Source: Antedon bifida
Taxonomy: Eukaryota; Echinodermata; Crinoidea; Comatulida; Antedonidae
NCBI GenBank assembly: GCA_963402885.1
Contig: OY727099.1
Location: forward strand, 22,835,001 to 22,899,000
Direction of reading: 5' to 3'
DNA length: 64,000 bases
The position numbers were made by a program, and so were the translations under genes. Below the pieces are notes generated by a model. The model ran no database searches, was not told the DNA's origin, and was given only the letters and a program-made list of their open reading frames with translations. Shown here one piece after another: positions 1 through 12,413 of the stretch; the stretch's first letter is position 1, and every line of letters starts with the position of its first letter.

Positions 1-143
1 CTTGTCACCTGTCAGATTGTATGATCTGTGAGCTACATTTGATCTGATTCTGAGCTAGCTTGCTGCATTAGCTGACATACTTCAACTTGCAACATAAGAA
101 TTGTTAGACTAGGCCCCGAGCTAGGCCTACATCATTTTAAAAT

Positions 144-3100
144 ATGGGCTACGAAGGAATGACTGCCGCTGACATCGTTGTCATTATTTTATATTTTGTC
201 TTTGTTATAGGTGTGGGGTTCTGGGTAAGTTATTATTCAATCAATGTTTTTTTATGAGCACTCCCTGACGGCCTTGAATGTTCACAATTGTTCAAGATGC
301 CGTGGTAGTTAAGACAGAGGTCAAATAAAACGAGTATAGATGAACAGGAACAGAATGCTAGTACGCGTCTATAGTTTTCAATTTGCCGGATAGTGAGAAA
401 TAGCTGTTTTAAAAGTTTTCTTCAGTTCAAATTATTATGATATGACAATAACAATAATAATACGAATTTGTAATGCGCCTATTCCAGCAGTAAGTGATCA
501 AAGGCGTGGTGTATGAGAGAGGTCAATTTAAAAGAATAGAGGCGGGTAGGTCATTTCATAAGCGAGAGGCAGCAGAAGTAAATTAGCTCAATTAGCTCTC
601 AAAACACATTAATATTTGTTTTGAGCCGGTCAATGTCAGACCGTATATATACTCTATTATGCAAACAACCTGCACATAATACAAGATACAGCGTTACTGT
701 ATATTTATTTTAACTTTTACCTTTTTTAACTTTAACTTTTGGAAATACAAATACATTGCACTTTTGCATCTTCTTTACTACATGTTTCCAACAACAAAAA
801 AGTATAGGCCGTATACGGTTAGTAAAGACTGATGATTGATGGAGTTAGACAATGACTTTTATAAATATGACGTCGTGAGGTAATTTCCCGCATGATCGTA
901 ATCAAAACGGTACTGGGTTTGCCTGGTCTATATAGCGTTCCTGCTCCCAACTCGTCATCCATAGAAGCCTTGATGAAGTAAGCCTACCTGGCGGTGACTA
1001 TAGAATGGTCCCGAGATAACGACTAAACATCGGCTTTAGTTGATAGTAGATTGAAATGTTTTGTTAGAGATAGATTATACGATTTGATTTTGAGTTTGAT
1101 TATAGTGTAATGTTTTTGTATGTCTATTAGATTAGTTTGATATGTGATGAATTAATTAATTATACATTTTATATATAGGTATACGTTAATATATTGTTTT
1201 ATTAAATATCAATAGAAAACATTGATATGTCTTAGTTATAAATAATTTCATAAAATAACAAAATATAGATATAAGGAAGAAAAACAAAGAAACTATGGAG
1301 CGGCTATTCCTGATTATACAATACTAAGTATCATAAGTTTAAATGTATTGAAAAAGAGGCTATTATCCTATGAATATGATGTATTCAAATAACAAAGTAG
1401 AAATCTTCGAATTGTTTATAATATTATAAACAAATAAATACGTTCAAACAATATATATCTGCACTGACGAGATCTAATAATTGCTCAGCGATAACCGGTT
1501 AAACGGCGTTCTAACACCGATTTAAATTGGTGTTTTTAATCGGTGATTTTGCGCTGCCTTTTAACCGGTTACCACAAATTTGTCCTGTTTCTGCTGCCAA
1601 GAAAATGGAGTTAATTTATTCACACCGATTTTAACCGGTTATTTTTATGCAGCAGAAACAGTACTGTCTGCAGATTGTATATATTATATATATATACTAA
1701 AGGTGAAAATTATACATATATAAATGAATGTGTATGTTTACACGTGTGTACACTGTGCAGGTTAATACTATCAGTGTACACCAAACAAGATCCAAGAAAC
1801 ATTTATTATATATGGCCTTTGGCCCAAATAATATACAATGTAATACAATATTAAATAAATATCATTTGAGTGCGTTTAAAAAATCTGTTCTCGTTTAGAT
1901 GAAAAAAATAAATATTTTCCAAGTTTAACAATAAGATCAAACAATAGGCCTACATTTGATGTAATGTAGTTATTTTAATTAATAATATACAATTGGTTAT
2001 TGTAAATAGAGGATTTAACAAGAAAAAAAGAATGTTAAGAAGTAAATACTTTGTATTAATGTTTAGAAATTCAGAAAACAAAAATACTAAATGAATGCTA
2101 ATGTTTACTAATGGTATGATACTAAAGGTTAAAATTATGATATTAATGAGGAAAAAACAGAAAAATAGTAATGAAAAAACAATTTTTTGAAATTATGTAA
2201 TGAAACATTGAATGAATAAAGGTGGTGATGAACCCCACAAGATAAAAAAAAGTAGTAGTCTTAAAGGTAAAGATTGGATATTCGTACGTCGTAAGTGTTT
2301 TTTTTTGGTGGATAAAATGTAATAGCATCATCATAATAGTTTGACTTTCTGCTGAGGAGCAAAATTTAAAAAAACCAATAATAATAATCATCGTTATTCC
2401 CACATTATTTTTTTGAAATTACGACATTGCATATTTTATTTTACAGTCAATGTACAGAACAAACCGTAGTCATGCCAAAGGCTACTTTCTGGCGGGACGA
2501 AGTATGTTATGGTGGCCTGTCGGGGCATCACTGTTTGCTAGTAACATTGGAACTGGTCATTTCATAGGGCTGGCTGGTACAGGTGCTGCTTCGGGTATTG
2601 CAGTTGGAGCTTACGAAATTATGGTATAGCTTTTGTAGTGTTGTAATTATCTGAGCTTTTCCTGCTTGCTTTAAAATATTTTTTATTTTATTAAACCTTA
2701 TTTAGTAAATGGTTATCAAGGGCCCTCATAATTAAACATTATAAAAAAACATATGCCTATATGGAAAAAGAAAAACGGATGAACTATGTTTAAAAAAAAT
2801 ATATAAATACAAAAATATAGCCTACAATACCAGACAAAACGTTGAAGTTTTTCTTTTGGAATTAAATATTTTTTTAGAGCAGATTTAAAATTGTTTGTTA
2901 CCGCATTTCTTAGTTTGGAGGGTAGCATATTCAATGTTGGTGCTCTATAGATAAAGCTGTTCTTAAAAGTTTCGGTTTTAGGGAAAGTGACGAGATATAT
3001 ATAAAATATTTCAAAATGACCTGGTGGTAGTTTTCCGGAGGGTAGTTGTCCGACAGTAGACCTGTTTCATTTTTTTTAATCGGGGTTGGATCCATATTAT

Positions 3101-6100
3101 TACCCCGGATCGGTATGCCTATATATCCTTAGCTATGAATATCACTTCTCAGCTAACAATCGTTCCATGTTTCCTTAAAATATCTCCGAGAAATCTAAGG
3201 ATTAAAACATTTTTTTGTCAGTCCATATTTGCAATAATCCCACTTGGTTGGATATTCGTGCCAGTCTACGTCTCTTCCGGTGTGTACACGATGCCAGAGT
3301 ATTTGAAGAAACGTTATGGCGGTCAACGACTTCGGATCACCATGTCAATAATTGCTTTATTTCTTTACATATTTACAAAAATATCGGTAAGTTTACTAAA
3401 GATTTATGGATGTATGGATTTCAAATACAAAAATGAACTTTCATTACCTTTTTAAACATTAATGAAAAGTATACTACGAGGAGTGCGTGCAGTTTAGGGT
3501 GGGAGGGGGCTGGGCTGGGATGGAGATGGGGGAAGGGTTGTTGATTGTGATAGAACATGTATGTACATGAAGTTGTTCGCGCATGCGCATTACAGAGAAT
3601 TAGTCACGGTTATTTAACGCTCTTCACCAACTAAATTTTCTTTTGCATTTAATAATGTATTATTAACTTCATTTTAGGTGGATATTTTTGCTGGAGCAGT
3701 TTTCATCCAAGAAGCGTTTGAATGGAATGTCTATGTCTCCATTGGTATACTCCTAGGAATAACATCAATTTATGCTATTACCGGTAAGTCGTGAATGTGC
3801 CAGCATTTTGGCACACATGACGTTTCATAGCTTTCAGTTTACAGAAAAATGGAACCACTCGTCGTTTAGTTCCCGTGCGGCGGTACGCAATGTCTGGAAA
3901 ATGTAAGTCCTAAAAGAGCAGTGGCGTAACACAGATGCCTGAGGCCCCTGGTTTAGGAACCCTCTGTGGCCCTCCAACCCTGGAGGCCTCGGGCCTTTTT
4001 AGCTTTTTTGACATATTTTGATGCCTGTTTTTCCGGCACTGCTCAGGGGCCCCCATAAGCTCCGGACTGCAGTGTGGGGCGGGGCCTACGTGAACATTCT
4101 TGAAAAATTTTACAATTTTCGCCTGTTTTGAACGCGCCTTGCATCACCCACTCTCAATCTCTAGGCATATATTTACCTATGACGTAATTAGTAAAACAGT
4201 ATTTATTTAAGGACCGGATATTCGCATTATTTTCGCGTTATTCGACACCACAAATGAACGAAAAGCAAAACGAAAACTGTGGTTTATTGAGTGATTTTAT
4301 AATTATTCAATCCTGACCAAAAAATAATAATAATCCTATTGAACGTGTTTCATTTCCGAGAATAACCCAACTAATATATGCCATATTGTGGTCACAACAT
4401 TCCAGTATACCGGTAATTATACCCTTATTTAAACCAAGTGGCCTAAAATAGTCAATTTCCTAAAGATTTCTTTTTGGAATCAATGCGGTATTTCATTACC
4501 ATTACATCATTGGTAAAGATGACAGGAAAAGAAATAAAAGGATCTAAACAAAAATAAAGAAATCTGAAATTGAATAAACATTATTATTAATAAACGATTA
4601 TGCGAAAGAAAATCAAAATGTTAGGCTACTCAATGAACAAAACAAAATACGGGGTGCATTTTGCGACTCTAAACATATCGTCAGAAGTTTGCGCCCCGTA
4701 TCCAAATCCGCTACTACTGCATACATTCGTTGTTTCACACAGGTATCTGCTAATCGAATACGAATATGACAGGTTTTTCTGTTTAATTTTGTAGGTGGAT
4801 TGGCTGCTGTTATTTACACGGATACCCTCCAATCGTTCATCATGGTAATTGGTGGTATTGTGCTTATGATTCTCAGTAAGTGTCTATTCAAAGTTACCCC
4901 ATGTCTATTTAGACGACGAGTCGCAACAACGAGTTGAAAATGTTGGTAATCCATCACTATTTGCGAAAAATTATTTGCGGTGCGCTTGCGTTGCGTCCTT
5001 GCGTTGCGTACAAAGTGGGAACCAAACTTTGCGTCAATATTCACTAAACAGTAATATTTATAAGGACGTTGTTATTAAATATAACAATCTACATTAATAA
5101 ATACGGGGCGCCGTTTGACACATTATCTATTGTGTCCTACAAACCAGGGTTTGTAAAAGACAAATCATTGTTTGTAAAAGTCAAATTGTTTGTCAGACAG
5201 AATGGGTAGTGAATTTAGTGTGGCACACGGCGCCCCGTAATCGAACGCCAATAAAGCAAATTTCTAACACAGATTCATTTAGTAGGCCTACCTTGTGTGT
5301 GTTTTTTTTATTTAACACAGGTTACAACGAAGTGGGTGGCTATCAACAACTACAGATACGTTATGCCGAAGCTGTGTCTAATGCCTCGCTGTACAACGAT
5401 ACGTTGCTCGAGTGCGGAATGCCTCGAGAAGACGCCTTTCATTTGTTACGTCATCCAACCGAATCCGATCAACCGTGGCCTGGCACGATTGTTGGAATCA
5501 TGTTTATTGGTGTTTGGTACTGGTGCACAGATCAGGTACAGTAGAATCTTAAAACTGGAATTATGTAGGCTGAAATTATGTTGGCCTACAGAAGTATTTC
5601 GTTTGTTAGGCATGCCCGCCGAAACACAGGGACCCATCTCCAATTCCCGGCATACAATCTAATAGTCTTTTTTCAATACAGGTGATTGTCCAGCGCGCTC
5701 TGTCCGCTAAAAACGTAACGCATGCTAAAGGAGGCAGTGTGCTGGCTAGTTATCTGAAGATACTACCAATGTTTATGATTGTTATACCCGGAATGATTAG
5801 CCGTGTCTTGTTTCCAGGTGAGATGAGTGAAAGGGTATTATATTATTATTATTGCACATTCGTATACAATATACAATAATTGGACGGATTACAACATTTC
5901 ATGTATATAGGCCTCTCCGCGTAGTACTGTGTTTACATATCAACGCACCAATTCATTCATTCATTTATTCAATAGTATGTAGGCCACTGGCTCAAGTACA
6001 ATAATAGATAATAATACATATATAATTAAATTTAACTAGTAGTAACAGCAAAATAATTACCAGGTTATTGATTACTTTTTTCTTCTTTTTTTTTCATTAG

Positions 6101-9100
6101 TAAAATAAACTTGTTATGTGTTGGTTGATTAAAATGATACCAATGACAAGCGACAGTTCGAATCACTTATACGTTACGTTATACGTGTCTGTTGAGAAGC
6201 AAGCATACGTTCACATTGTGTTTTCATTTGTTTATGTTTCAAAGATGAAGTGGCTTGCGTTGATCCGGATAATTGCATGGCTGCCTGTGGAAATCCCGTT
6301 AGCTGTTCCAATAGTGCTTATCCTAAGCTTGTGTTAGAAATAATGCCAACCGGTAAGTATAGGCCCAGATAATAAATTTGATTTGATTTGAATTTATTAG
6401 GAAAGTCATCATAAAAAATACATACAAAGTGATAAAATAAATTACTGACATTACAAATAAATACATTTATAAAAGATTTTCCAGGATAGCCCAAAAAGCT
6501 TGCGTTGGTTTGTGGTTATTTTTGGATTGAATTAATTAATATTTGTCAAATTGGGGCTTACTGAATATATCTTAAAGCTATATAAACACGAGTAGACGGC
6601 GCGCCGTTCAGTTCTTTATATTATGATGTTTACATCATTTAAAACGGCACCAAGTGTGAATGTAGAGTTACGTTCCATTGTCGTCAGACGATACCATTTA
6701 AGCTTGGTTCCCACTAGGACGCAACGCAAGGACGTAGACGCAACGTAAGTGACCAATCACAAGCGATGGATTATTCGAACTGTAGCTTGTCATTGGTCAA
6801 CATGCTTGCGTTGCGTTTACGTCCTTGCGTGTGGGAACCAAGCCTTATTCCGGTCGAGGCCGGGCTTAAAGGTATTTCACACCTGTTCCGGCACGGTTCT
6901 GGTCCGGCGAATCGAACATCAATGTTTCTTTTTTCGTGACGCTCCACGTGACTATGCGCCAATCCGCCAATCGATATGCGCGTAGCCGCGTGAAAACGAA
7001 ACATTGACGTTCGATTGGATTTTCCGGCGCCGGACCGGAACCGTCCCTGAACAGATGTGAAAGACCCTTTACGGAATAAAGAAGTTATATTTTCACGCTA
7101 TCTGGTGTCGCATTTATTATTGTGAATATAATTTGATGTTATTTATTAAAAATCCATCCTTTCGGTATGTTGACGCGTTGACATTTCAAGAAGTACGTTA
7201 CGGTATTTGATAAAAGCAGTTATTTTTAGGTGCGAGAGGTCTGATGGTGGCAGTGATGATGGCAGCGTTGATGAGCTCGCTGACGTCAATTTTCAACAGT
7301 GGTAGCACTATTTTTACTATGGATATCTGGAGACGTTTAAGGCCAAATGCCAGTAACACGGAACTCATGGTAACAGGACGGTAAGTTTTCTTTGGAAAAT
7401 TTAGGATAGTAAAATCGTCGTGGTAATGACGTGACAATGCGATATAACGCAACCAAACGTGAAATTAACATCGAATGTACGGGGCGCCGTTGAGGACATT
7501 GCTAATGTTGTCAAATATGATTTACACGGGCCACGCACCGATTGAGTATTACTGGAGACAGATACAACTGGTTACGATCGGATGATGTACACGTTGGTTG
7601 GCGCTATCGGCGTATCCTAGAAAACTCGATCAGTGATGAATTTAGTACGGCGTATGCATGCCTATACTAGCACCTTAAAGGTTGTAGGCCTACTCCTGAC
7701 AAAATAATTCGTTCATTTTGTTTTGTGTTGAATATGCTATGACATCACATAATAATTATTCACTTTGATCACAAATTGGATCGAGACAAACAGTGAGTCA
7801 TTATTGTTCTGCTTATATGTGAACGTGAATGATTTTATTAAAACTACAAAATGGCCTACACTCATCTTCATTTTTCATGTATTGGGTAACAAATACTTAA
7901 TATTACTGCAAGGCAATCTAACAATCAAAGGGTTTATCTGTGACTGCGACACGATCAGATCCACGCCCCGTAAGCTTGGTTCCCACTGCACTAGCGACGC
8001 AACAAAATCTACGCAACGTAGGAAAATGCCCTTCCAATAATTGTGTTTGCTCCCGCCTGCGTGAAATCAAACCTGCGATTTTTGCAGCACTGTTGCGTCG
8101 TCGGTTCCCACTTTTGATTAGACGCATACATCACTTTGCGTCAATACGTTGCTGCGTTGCGTTCTAGTGGGAACCACGCTTTAGCACAAACACCGCGCAC
8201 GCCGCGGAGAAAAGCCTACGTACATACAGCTCAGTAGTACTGTTGGTAATTGTCGCAGCCAGACATATCATCAAAGGACGAGTCCCTATCTTGACAAGGC
8301 GAGCTCAGCGTCCTGTTGTTAGATTACCTTGATATGCACTATAATATTCTACATTTTCCACAGGCTCTTCATCGTATTTTTGCTGGCAATTAGTATTCTA
8401 TGGATACCAGTTGTACAGGCCTACCAAGGTGGACAGCTGTTCGTTTACATCCAGTCGTTGCAGTCCTACTTTGCGCCTCCCATATTCACAGCGTTCGTCA
8501 TGGGTGTGTTATGGCATCGTACGAACGAGAAAGTATGTGTGTTTCATTTTAGTCTCTGAATATAACGTTTGCTGCAAATTATAAGCGTTCAATTAATCAA
8601 TCATGCATGTGAACCTTAGCACCCGCAGGGGTTCTGGTTGGCTTTCTCTTGGTGATTATTATAGTTATACACAATGCTCTAGACTTGCCCCAAGTTTGTT
8701 ATTGTTCCTTTTTATGTTAGTCCACCAGTCGGCTTTCTTTTCGATGTTTGTCTGCTGAAAACTACAGTTTACAAGTATGAAACGCCATATGTGGCAAAAT
8801 ATTTACCCTTTTACTAATATTAGGTCAAAACTTGGTATAGAACCTAGACCTAACAATGCTCGTGTAATGTCTCCGTTGGGACACCTTTGAAGACGTGGCC
8901 CGTATTCCATACGTGGTAATTTACTGTCCCAGGACGCGGGGCCCGTAGCGTATACTTTTTGAGGTCACTGAATTGCACTCTTTGAGCATTTGACCGTTGA
9001 CCTAGGTCACAAAAAAAAATGCAATTTTTTGCAAAGCCAAATAATTTCACTTAACAATGAAACCAACAATTGCAGAAATTACAGTCATAAAAATTTATTT

Positions 9101-11372
9101 TGCATTTTTCCTAAACCCATTAAAAATACCTTATTTAGCCTCGGTCACTTGGGGTAGAAACCCCAATAATATGCAGATACCTCTTCAGGGGACCCTCCCA
9201 ATTGGGTCCAGAATAAGAGGAGGTCTACTGTAATATTTAACAATGTTAATGACGGTGACAGTATCTTAATGAATGAGGATAATAATTTATTTCTAGGGAG
9301 CTTTCTGGGGTTTGGTCATCGGAATCGCAATGGGTGTGACACGAATGGTTCTGGACATCGTGTACCCAGTGCCTCTATGTGGAGAGGTCGACACTCGACC
9401 AACGATCGTTTACCAGATACATTACCTCTACTACAACTGCCTCGTAGGAGCCGTGTCTATCATCTGTACCATTGTCATTAGTTTATTGACTAAACCACTG
9501 CCTGAAACATACGTAAGTTTTTTTCTTTTAGAACAATTACAAGATACGTTTCCCCTCGTGACCTGCCGTCATAATTTAAACGCTTGTGATTGGTCATCAC
9601 CCAGCAAACGAGTCGTCCCGTCTGGTGAAAAATTAAACATGTTTAATATGCTCACGACGATCTAAAACTACCACCGACGCTATCTCACGACGACCCGTCT
9701 CGTCTGGATTTAACTCAGACAGCACCGACGAGTCGAGTCGTACGACGCTGTCTGAGTTGGCCTTAAGACTCTAAAAAATAAACAACGATTACGTAAGTTA
9801 TAAGATAGCCGACTTCAACCAATAATAATTATTAACCAGTTTAAACAAAACACGTTGAAGATGTCGATGTGTTGCGTGTCCATTATAATGCGGCCCGCGA
9901 TTTTATTTTTCGTACATAAGTTGGGGACCGCTTTTGTGAAAGATACCTAAAATACTTACTAAATATAACTAAACCTAACCCTTTAAATAATTTCTCTCTC
10001 TCACTATAAAGTAAAAAGAAGTTGCTCATGGGATTCGAACCCCATACATCGACATGTAAAGTCCATAGTCTTATCCACTCGACTACACAGACGGCTCGAC
10101 GGAAAGAGATTGCATTATTGAAATGTAGTTAGATCAATTATTCTTACGTCACACCATAATGACTAATGAATATTCATGTTTATTTATATACGAAAAGAAA
10201 TATCGCATGCGGCCGCTGTCCTAATTTATGCAATACTTAATCTCATGAATTATTCATGAGTTCTGCCTCAGACGTCCAGAAAAAATAACCAAATTTACGA
10301 CTCAACGTACAGGCCTAACCTGCTGTAACAAGTTGTCTATCTTCTCGTTACGAGTTATACGTTTTTTTCTCTGACCGCACTTTCAATTTTCCGTAAAACA
10401 AACTTTCGTATGGGATGGTGTTCTTTTTTCCTTTAACGGATGTTGTAGTACATTTCCGTCAGTTTATAATCTTCCTGTTAAGCTCTAACTACACTATCAA
10501 ACTAGTTTGACGAAAAAGAGTGATGTGCCCAAATATGGTAGTGATATGCTAATATGGTAGTGATATGAAATCATCATGTCCATATATGTAATTTTTGAAG
10601 TTTAAACATTAGTTTCTTTGTAAAATGGTCATCCTCGTTAAATAATTCGTTATCTATTAGGTGATTGGAAAGACTTGGGCAACTCGTTATAAAAGGTCCG
10701 ACGACCGGTTGAATAACCAGGAGGAGGTAGAAATGGAAACTCCGGCTCTCGATGAAAACAACCAAGACAAATCAGAAGAAGGTATTTTACAGTATAGTAA
10801 TTCCAAATAATTTTAATTTAAGCCTTCGTCCTTGAATTTGTCAATCTAGCTTGCTCCTTGTGTATCACTGGGGGTTCTTTTGCCTTCATTCTCCTAATTT
10901 TCTAAAATACCGTTTCTCAGCGTCTCCTCAACAGCGACGGTAATTGCCATCATTCGCGTTTCTTGTATTATGTGAGGAACCATTACTAATTATTTTTCAA
11001 ATTTATTCTCAGCAAATCAATCTTTGTTTTCTCGGATTAATTTCACTCTTCCATGGATAAGAATGGTTTTCTCTTCCCACTCGTCATCTTTGATTCTTTA
11101 CTAATTTATATCCCATAATATCATCACAAGAATCAATAATACGTCACGTGTATTCTCATTTTCACGCAGAAGCAGAAGATTCAGAATTACAATTTCTGAC
11201 CAGAACATGGCGTTGGTTTTGTGGATTTTCGGACACGTCCAAAGACTCGACTCAAAAGGACGAAGACTTGTTGACATCTATCGAGGAGGATCCTTTTTGG
11301 AAAAAGTTTTCTCTAGTAAACGCTGTCATTGTGATGGGTGTCGGGGTGTTTCTAATGGGTTTCTATGCGTAG
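144..11372 (+). CDS. slc5a9-like: SLC5A-family sodium/sugar cotransporter (SGLT4-like), complete 13-exon gene
   Basis: Plasma-membrane Na+-coupled sugar symporter. Coding exons read from the sequence: 144-224, 2447-2623, 3222-3386, 3678-3783, 4795-4875, 5321-5535, 5682-5817, 6245-6352, 7230-7380, 8364-8532, 9297-9512, 10661-10781, 11170-11372. All have AG/GT borders and matching phases, and sum to 1929 nt (642 residues plus TAG). SGLT hallmarks: [17 protein letters not shown] (44-60), [43 protein letters not shown] (Lys301), [12 protein letters not shown] and YIQ (Gln437). Asn60, His65, Lys301 and Gln437 align with sugar-site residues Asn78, His83, Lys321 and Gln457 of human SGLT1. The C-terminus has the long hydrophilic loop and a final helix ending GFYA. 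Resemblance to SLC5A9, for example [13 protein letters not shown], is judged from memory, so the exact paralogue is uncertain. The position of SGLT1 Thr287 is Gly267. A non-coding upstream exon cannot be excluded. Confidence 0.95.
873..1026 (+). repeat. Dispersed repeat family D1, copy 1
   Basis: About 150 bp starting CGTGAGGTAATTTCCCG and ending near GGTCCCGA. It is matched over its whole length, with few changes, by 40647-40802. No terminal inverted repeats or tRNA-type boxes are evident. It may be a SINE or a small-RNA-derived sequence; I recognise no known RNA. Confidence 0.6.
1485..1670. repeat. AACCGGTT-rich inverted-repeat cluster
   Basis: AACCGGTT appears three times. CACCGATT and its complement AATCGGTG recur between them, and CTGTTTCTGCTGC (about 1588) is mirrored by GCAGCAGAAACAG (about 1650). 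The segment can fold into nested hairpins. It is probably a remnant of a fold-back element. Confidence 0.45.
3497..3519 (+). other. G-quadruplex-type motif in SLC5A intron 3
   Basis: Five runs of three or more G separated by one or two bases (GGGTGGGAGGGGGCTGGG and one further run). This satisfies the usual G3+N1-7 quadruplex pattern on the coding strand. A role in the transcript is untested. Confidence 0.5.
3919..4070. mobile_element. Truncated MITE with CAGTGGCGTAAC end
   Basis: Starts CAGTGGCGTAAC and shares its interior (GCCTGAGGCCCC, ATGCCTGTTTTTCC, CACTGCTCAGG, CCCCATAAG) with the complete copy at 17123-17301. The right terminal repeat is missing. It lies in SLC5A intron 4. Confidence 0.6.
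5101..5240. mobile_element. Short TIR element, ACGGGGCGCCGT family
   Basis: Left end TACGGGGCGCCGTTTGACAC and right end GTGGCACACGGCGCCCCGTA are near-perfect inverted repeats around about 100 bp. It is a nonautonomous DNA transposon in SLC5A intron 5. The same left end recurs at 7478. Confidence 0.65.
6699..6846. mobile_element. MITE with AAGCTTGGTTCCCACTAG ends
   Basis: Terminal inverted repeats AAGCTTGGTTCCCACTAG and (G)TGGGAACCAAGC, with subterminal ACGCAACGCAAGG in opposite orientations at both ends. Longer relatives lie at 7972-8182 and 11681-11891. Fragments occur near 4905-5040, 19464-19605, 25080-25165 and 41078-41175. Confidence 0.7.
6867..7071. mobile_element. TIR element with AAAGG(T/G)nTTTCACA ends
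   Basis: The first and last 60 bp are inverted copies: TTTCACACCTGTTCCGGCAC against the complement of the segment ending ACAGATGTGAAAGACCC. The arms continue through GGTTCTGGTCCGGCG and ATCGAACATCAATGTTTC. It is a MITE with long arms, in SLC5A intron 8. Confidence 0.65.
7478..7971. mobile_element. Probable TIR element, ACGGGGCG ends
   Basis: The left end TACGGGGCGCCG is like the element at 5101. The right end CACGCCCCGTA abuts the next MITE at 7972. The interior carries no recognised coding sequence. The short, imperfect ends make this less certain than the 5101 copy. Confidence 0.4.
7972..8182. mobile_element. MITE, AAGCTTGGTTCCCACT family (long form)
   Basis: Ends AGCTTGGTTCCCACT and AGTGGGAACCACGCTT. 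The interior (AAAATGCCCTTCCAATAATT, TTGCGTCGTCGGTTCCCAC) is nearly identical to 11681-11891, so the two are copies of one subfamily. It lies in SLC5A intron 9. Confidence 0.75.
9888..10216. mobile_element. Inverted-repeat element carrying a tRNA-like sequence
   Basis: The left arm (about 9888-9923, containing ATGCGGCCCGCGAT and TTTTCGTACATAA) is the complement of the right arm (about 10183-10216, TTATATACGAAAAG and ATCGCATGCGGCCGC). A tRNA-like sequence lies between the arms at 10021-10095. It is in SLC5A intron 11. Confidence 0.5.
10021..10095 (-). pseudogene. tRNA-like / tRNA-derived sequence with intact Pol III boxes
   Basis: On the minus strand, an A-box-like TAGTCGAGTGG and a perfect B box GGTTCGAATCC are spaced as in a tRNA. 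The acceptor stem does not pair (GCCGTCT against GAGCAAC), the T stem is only partly paired, and no anticodon loop with U33 is convincing. It is therefore a degenerate tRNA or a SINE head, not a functional tRNA. Confidence 0.55.
10478..10588. mobile_element. AGCTCTGTCTACAC-family MITE, incomplete
   Basis: The left end TTAAGCTCTAACTACACTA, ACTAGTTTGAC and internal GTGATGTGCCCAAATATGG match the family. The right terminal inverted repeat is missing. It lies just upstream of SLC5A exon 12. Confidence 0.6.
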
Positions 11373-11680
11373 GATTAGTAGTGAAAATATAAGTCTTAAT
11401 AGCAGACTTTGTTCATTAGAGCGGATCTCGTTCCTAATGAACTTTAGCGTAGAAGAGTCTGTGACCTTATTCATAGAGTGCGTCTATTCGTGCTTGCCCT
11501 CGTCCGTACCCCACGCACCCCAGCCTACTCCCCTGCTTATAATATTTATAAATTTCTCGTCGTTAATAGACCAATATCAGAATAATGTATACATGAACTT
11601 TAGGTCATAGGCTACCACATTTTAATGTGTACATTATGCTTTCCTAGCTGGTGGCGCGTACGTATTGGGGGATTAGTATA

Positions 11681-11891
11681 AAGCTTGGTTCCCACTAGCG
11701 ACTCAACGTACCGCAACCTACGCAACGTAAGAAAATGCCCTTCCAATAATTGTGTTTGCACCCGCCTGCGTGAAATCAAACCTGCGATTTTTGTAGCACT
11801 GTTGCGTCGTCGGTTCCCACCTGTTATTACGCAATACATCAGTTTGCGTCAATACGTCTCTGCGTTGCGCTCTAGTGGGAAACCACGCTTA
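11681..11891. mobile_element. MITE, AAGCTTGGTTCCCACT family (long form), copy 2
   Basis: Ends AAGCTTGGTTCCCACTAG and TAGTGGGAAACCACGCTT, with the same interior as 7972-8182. It lies about 300 bp downstream of the SLC5A stop codon and may be inside the 3' UTR. Confidence 0.75.
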
Positions 11892-12413
11892 ACCCTACAA
11901 TTCGATTACGCAAGATGATTATTATTAATACGCACACATTCTATAGGAGGCGCTGTTTGAGATATTTCTAACTTTAATAGTTTTATACATCGTTTTGTAA
12001 GAGTTTTTAGATTGTATTTTAGACGCATGTTTAGTTTGGTTTCTCAATATAATCTAGTATTATTATTGTGTCTTTCTGGTTTTTTTTAAAAAGATATATA
12101 AGATAACAAGCCACATGCTTGAATGATTTTGTTATATTTTGTATAGGCCTATTCTGTCAGTATGCACAATTGAGCTAGAAATTGACTGCACGCTTTATGT
12201 ACGACGAACAAATGCATTTCCATGCAGAACCACCCCGACCTCCGACCTTTTACCTCAAGGTAACAAACATGCTTTCCTCTATTTGAACAAACAAATAGCC
12301 CGGGTCGCATTATTTTTTTTCTATGCAATTACGGCAGAAATCATGAATATTTCATTAGAATAATTATGACATAACATGGGACATTATAGAGGGCGCTATA
12401 TAAGCATGGAAAC
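11892..12413. other. SLC5A 3' flank, nothing recognised
   Basis: Between the MITE at 11681-11891 and the 8 bp-duplication transposon at 12414; it may include SLC5A 3' UTR. No gene signal seen. Confidence 0.5.

Larger units (their letters stand above)
225..2446 (+). other. Intron 1 of the SLC5A gene
   Basis: A 2.2 kb phase-0 intron. It holds one copy of a dispersed 150 bp repeat (873-1026) and a cluster of AACCGGTT-bearing inverted segments (1485-1670). The rest is AT-rich, with no recognised gene. Confidence 0.7.

Noticed and set aside
873..1026. Repeat D1 as a spliceosomal or 5S RNA gene
   Set aside because: Compared from memory with U1, U2, U4, U11, U12, U6atac and 5S sequences; no consistent match.
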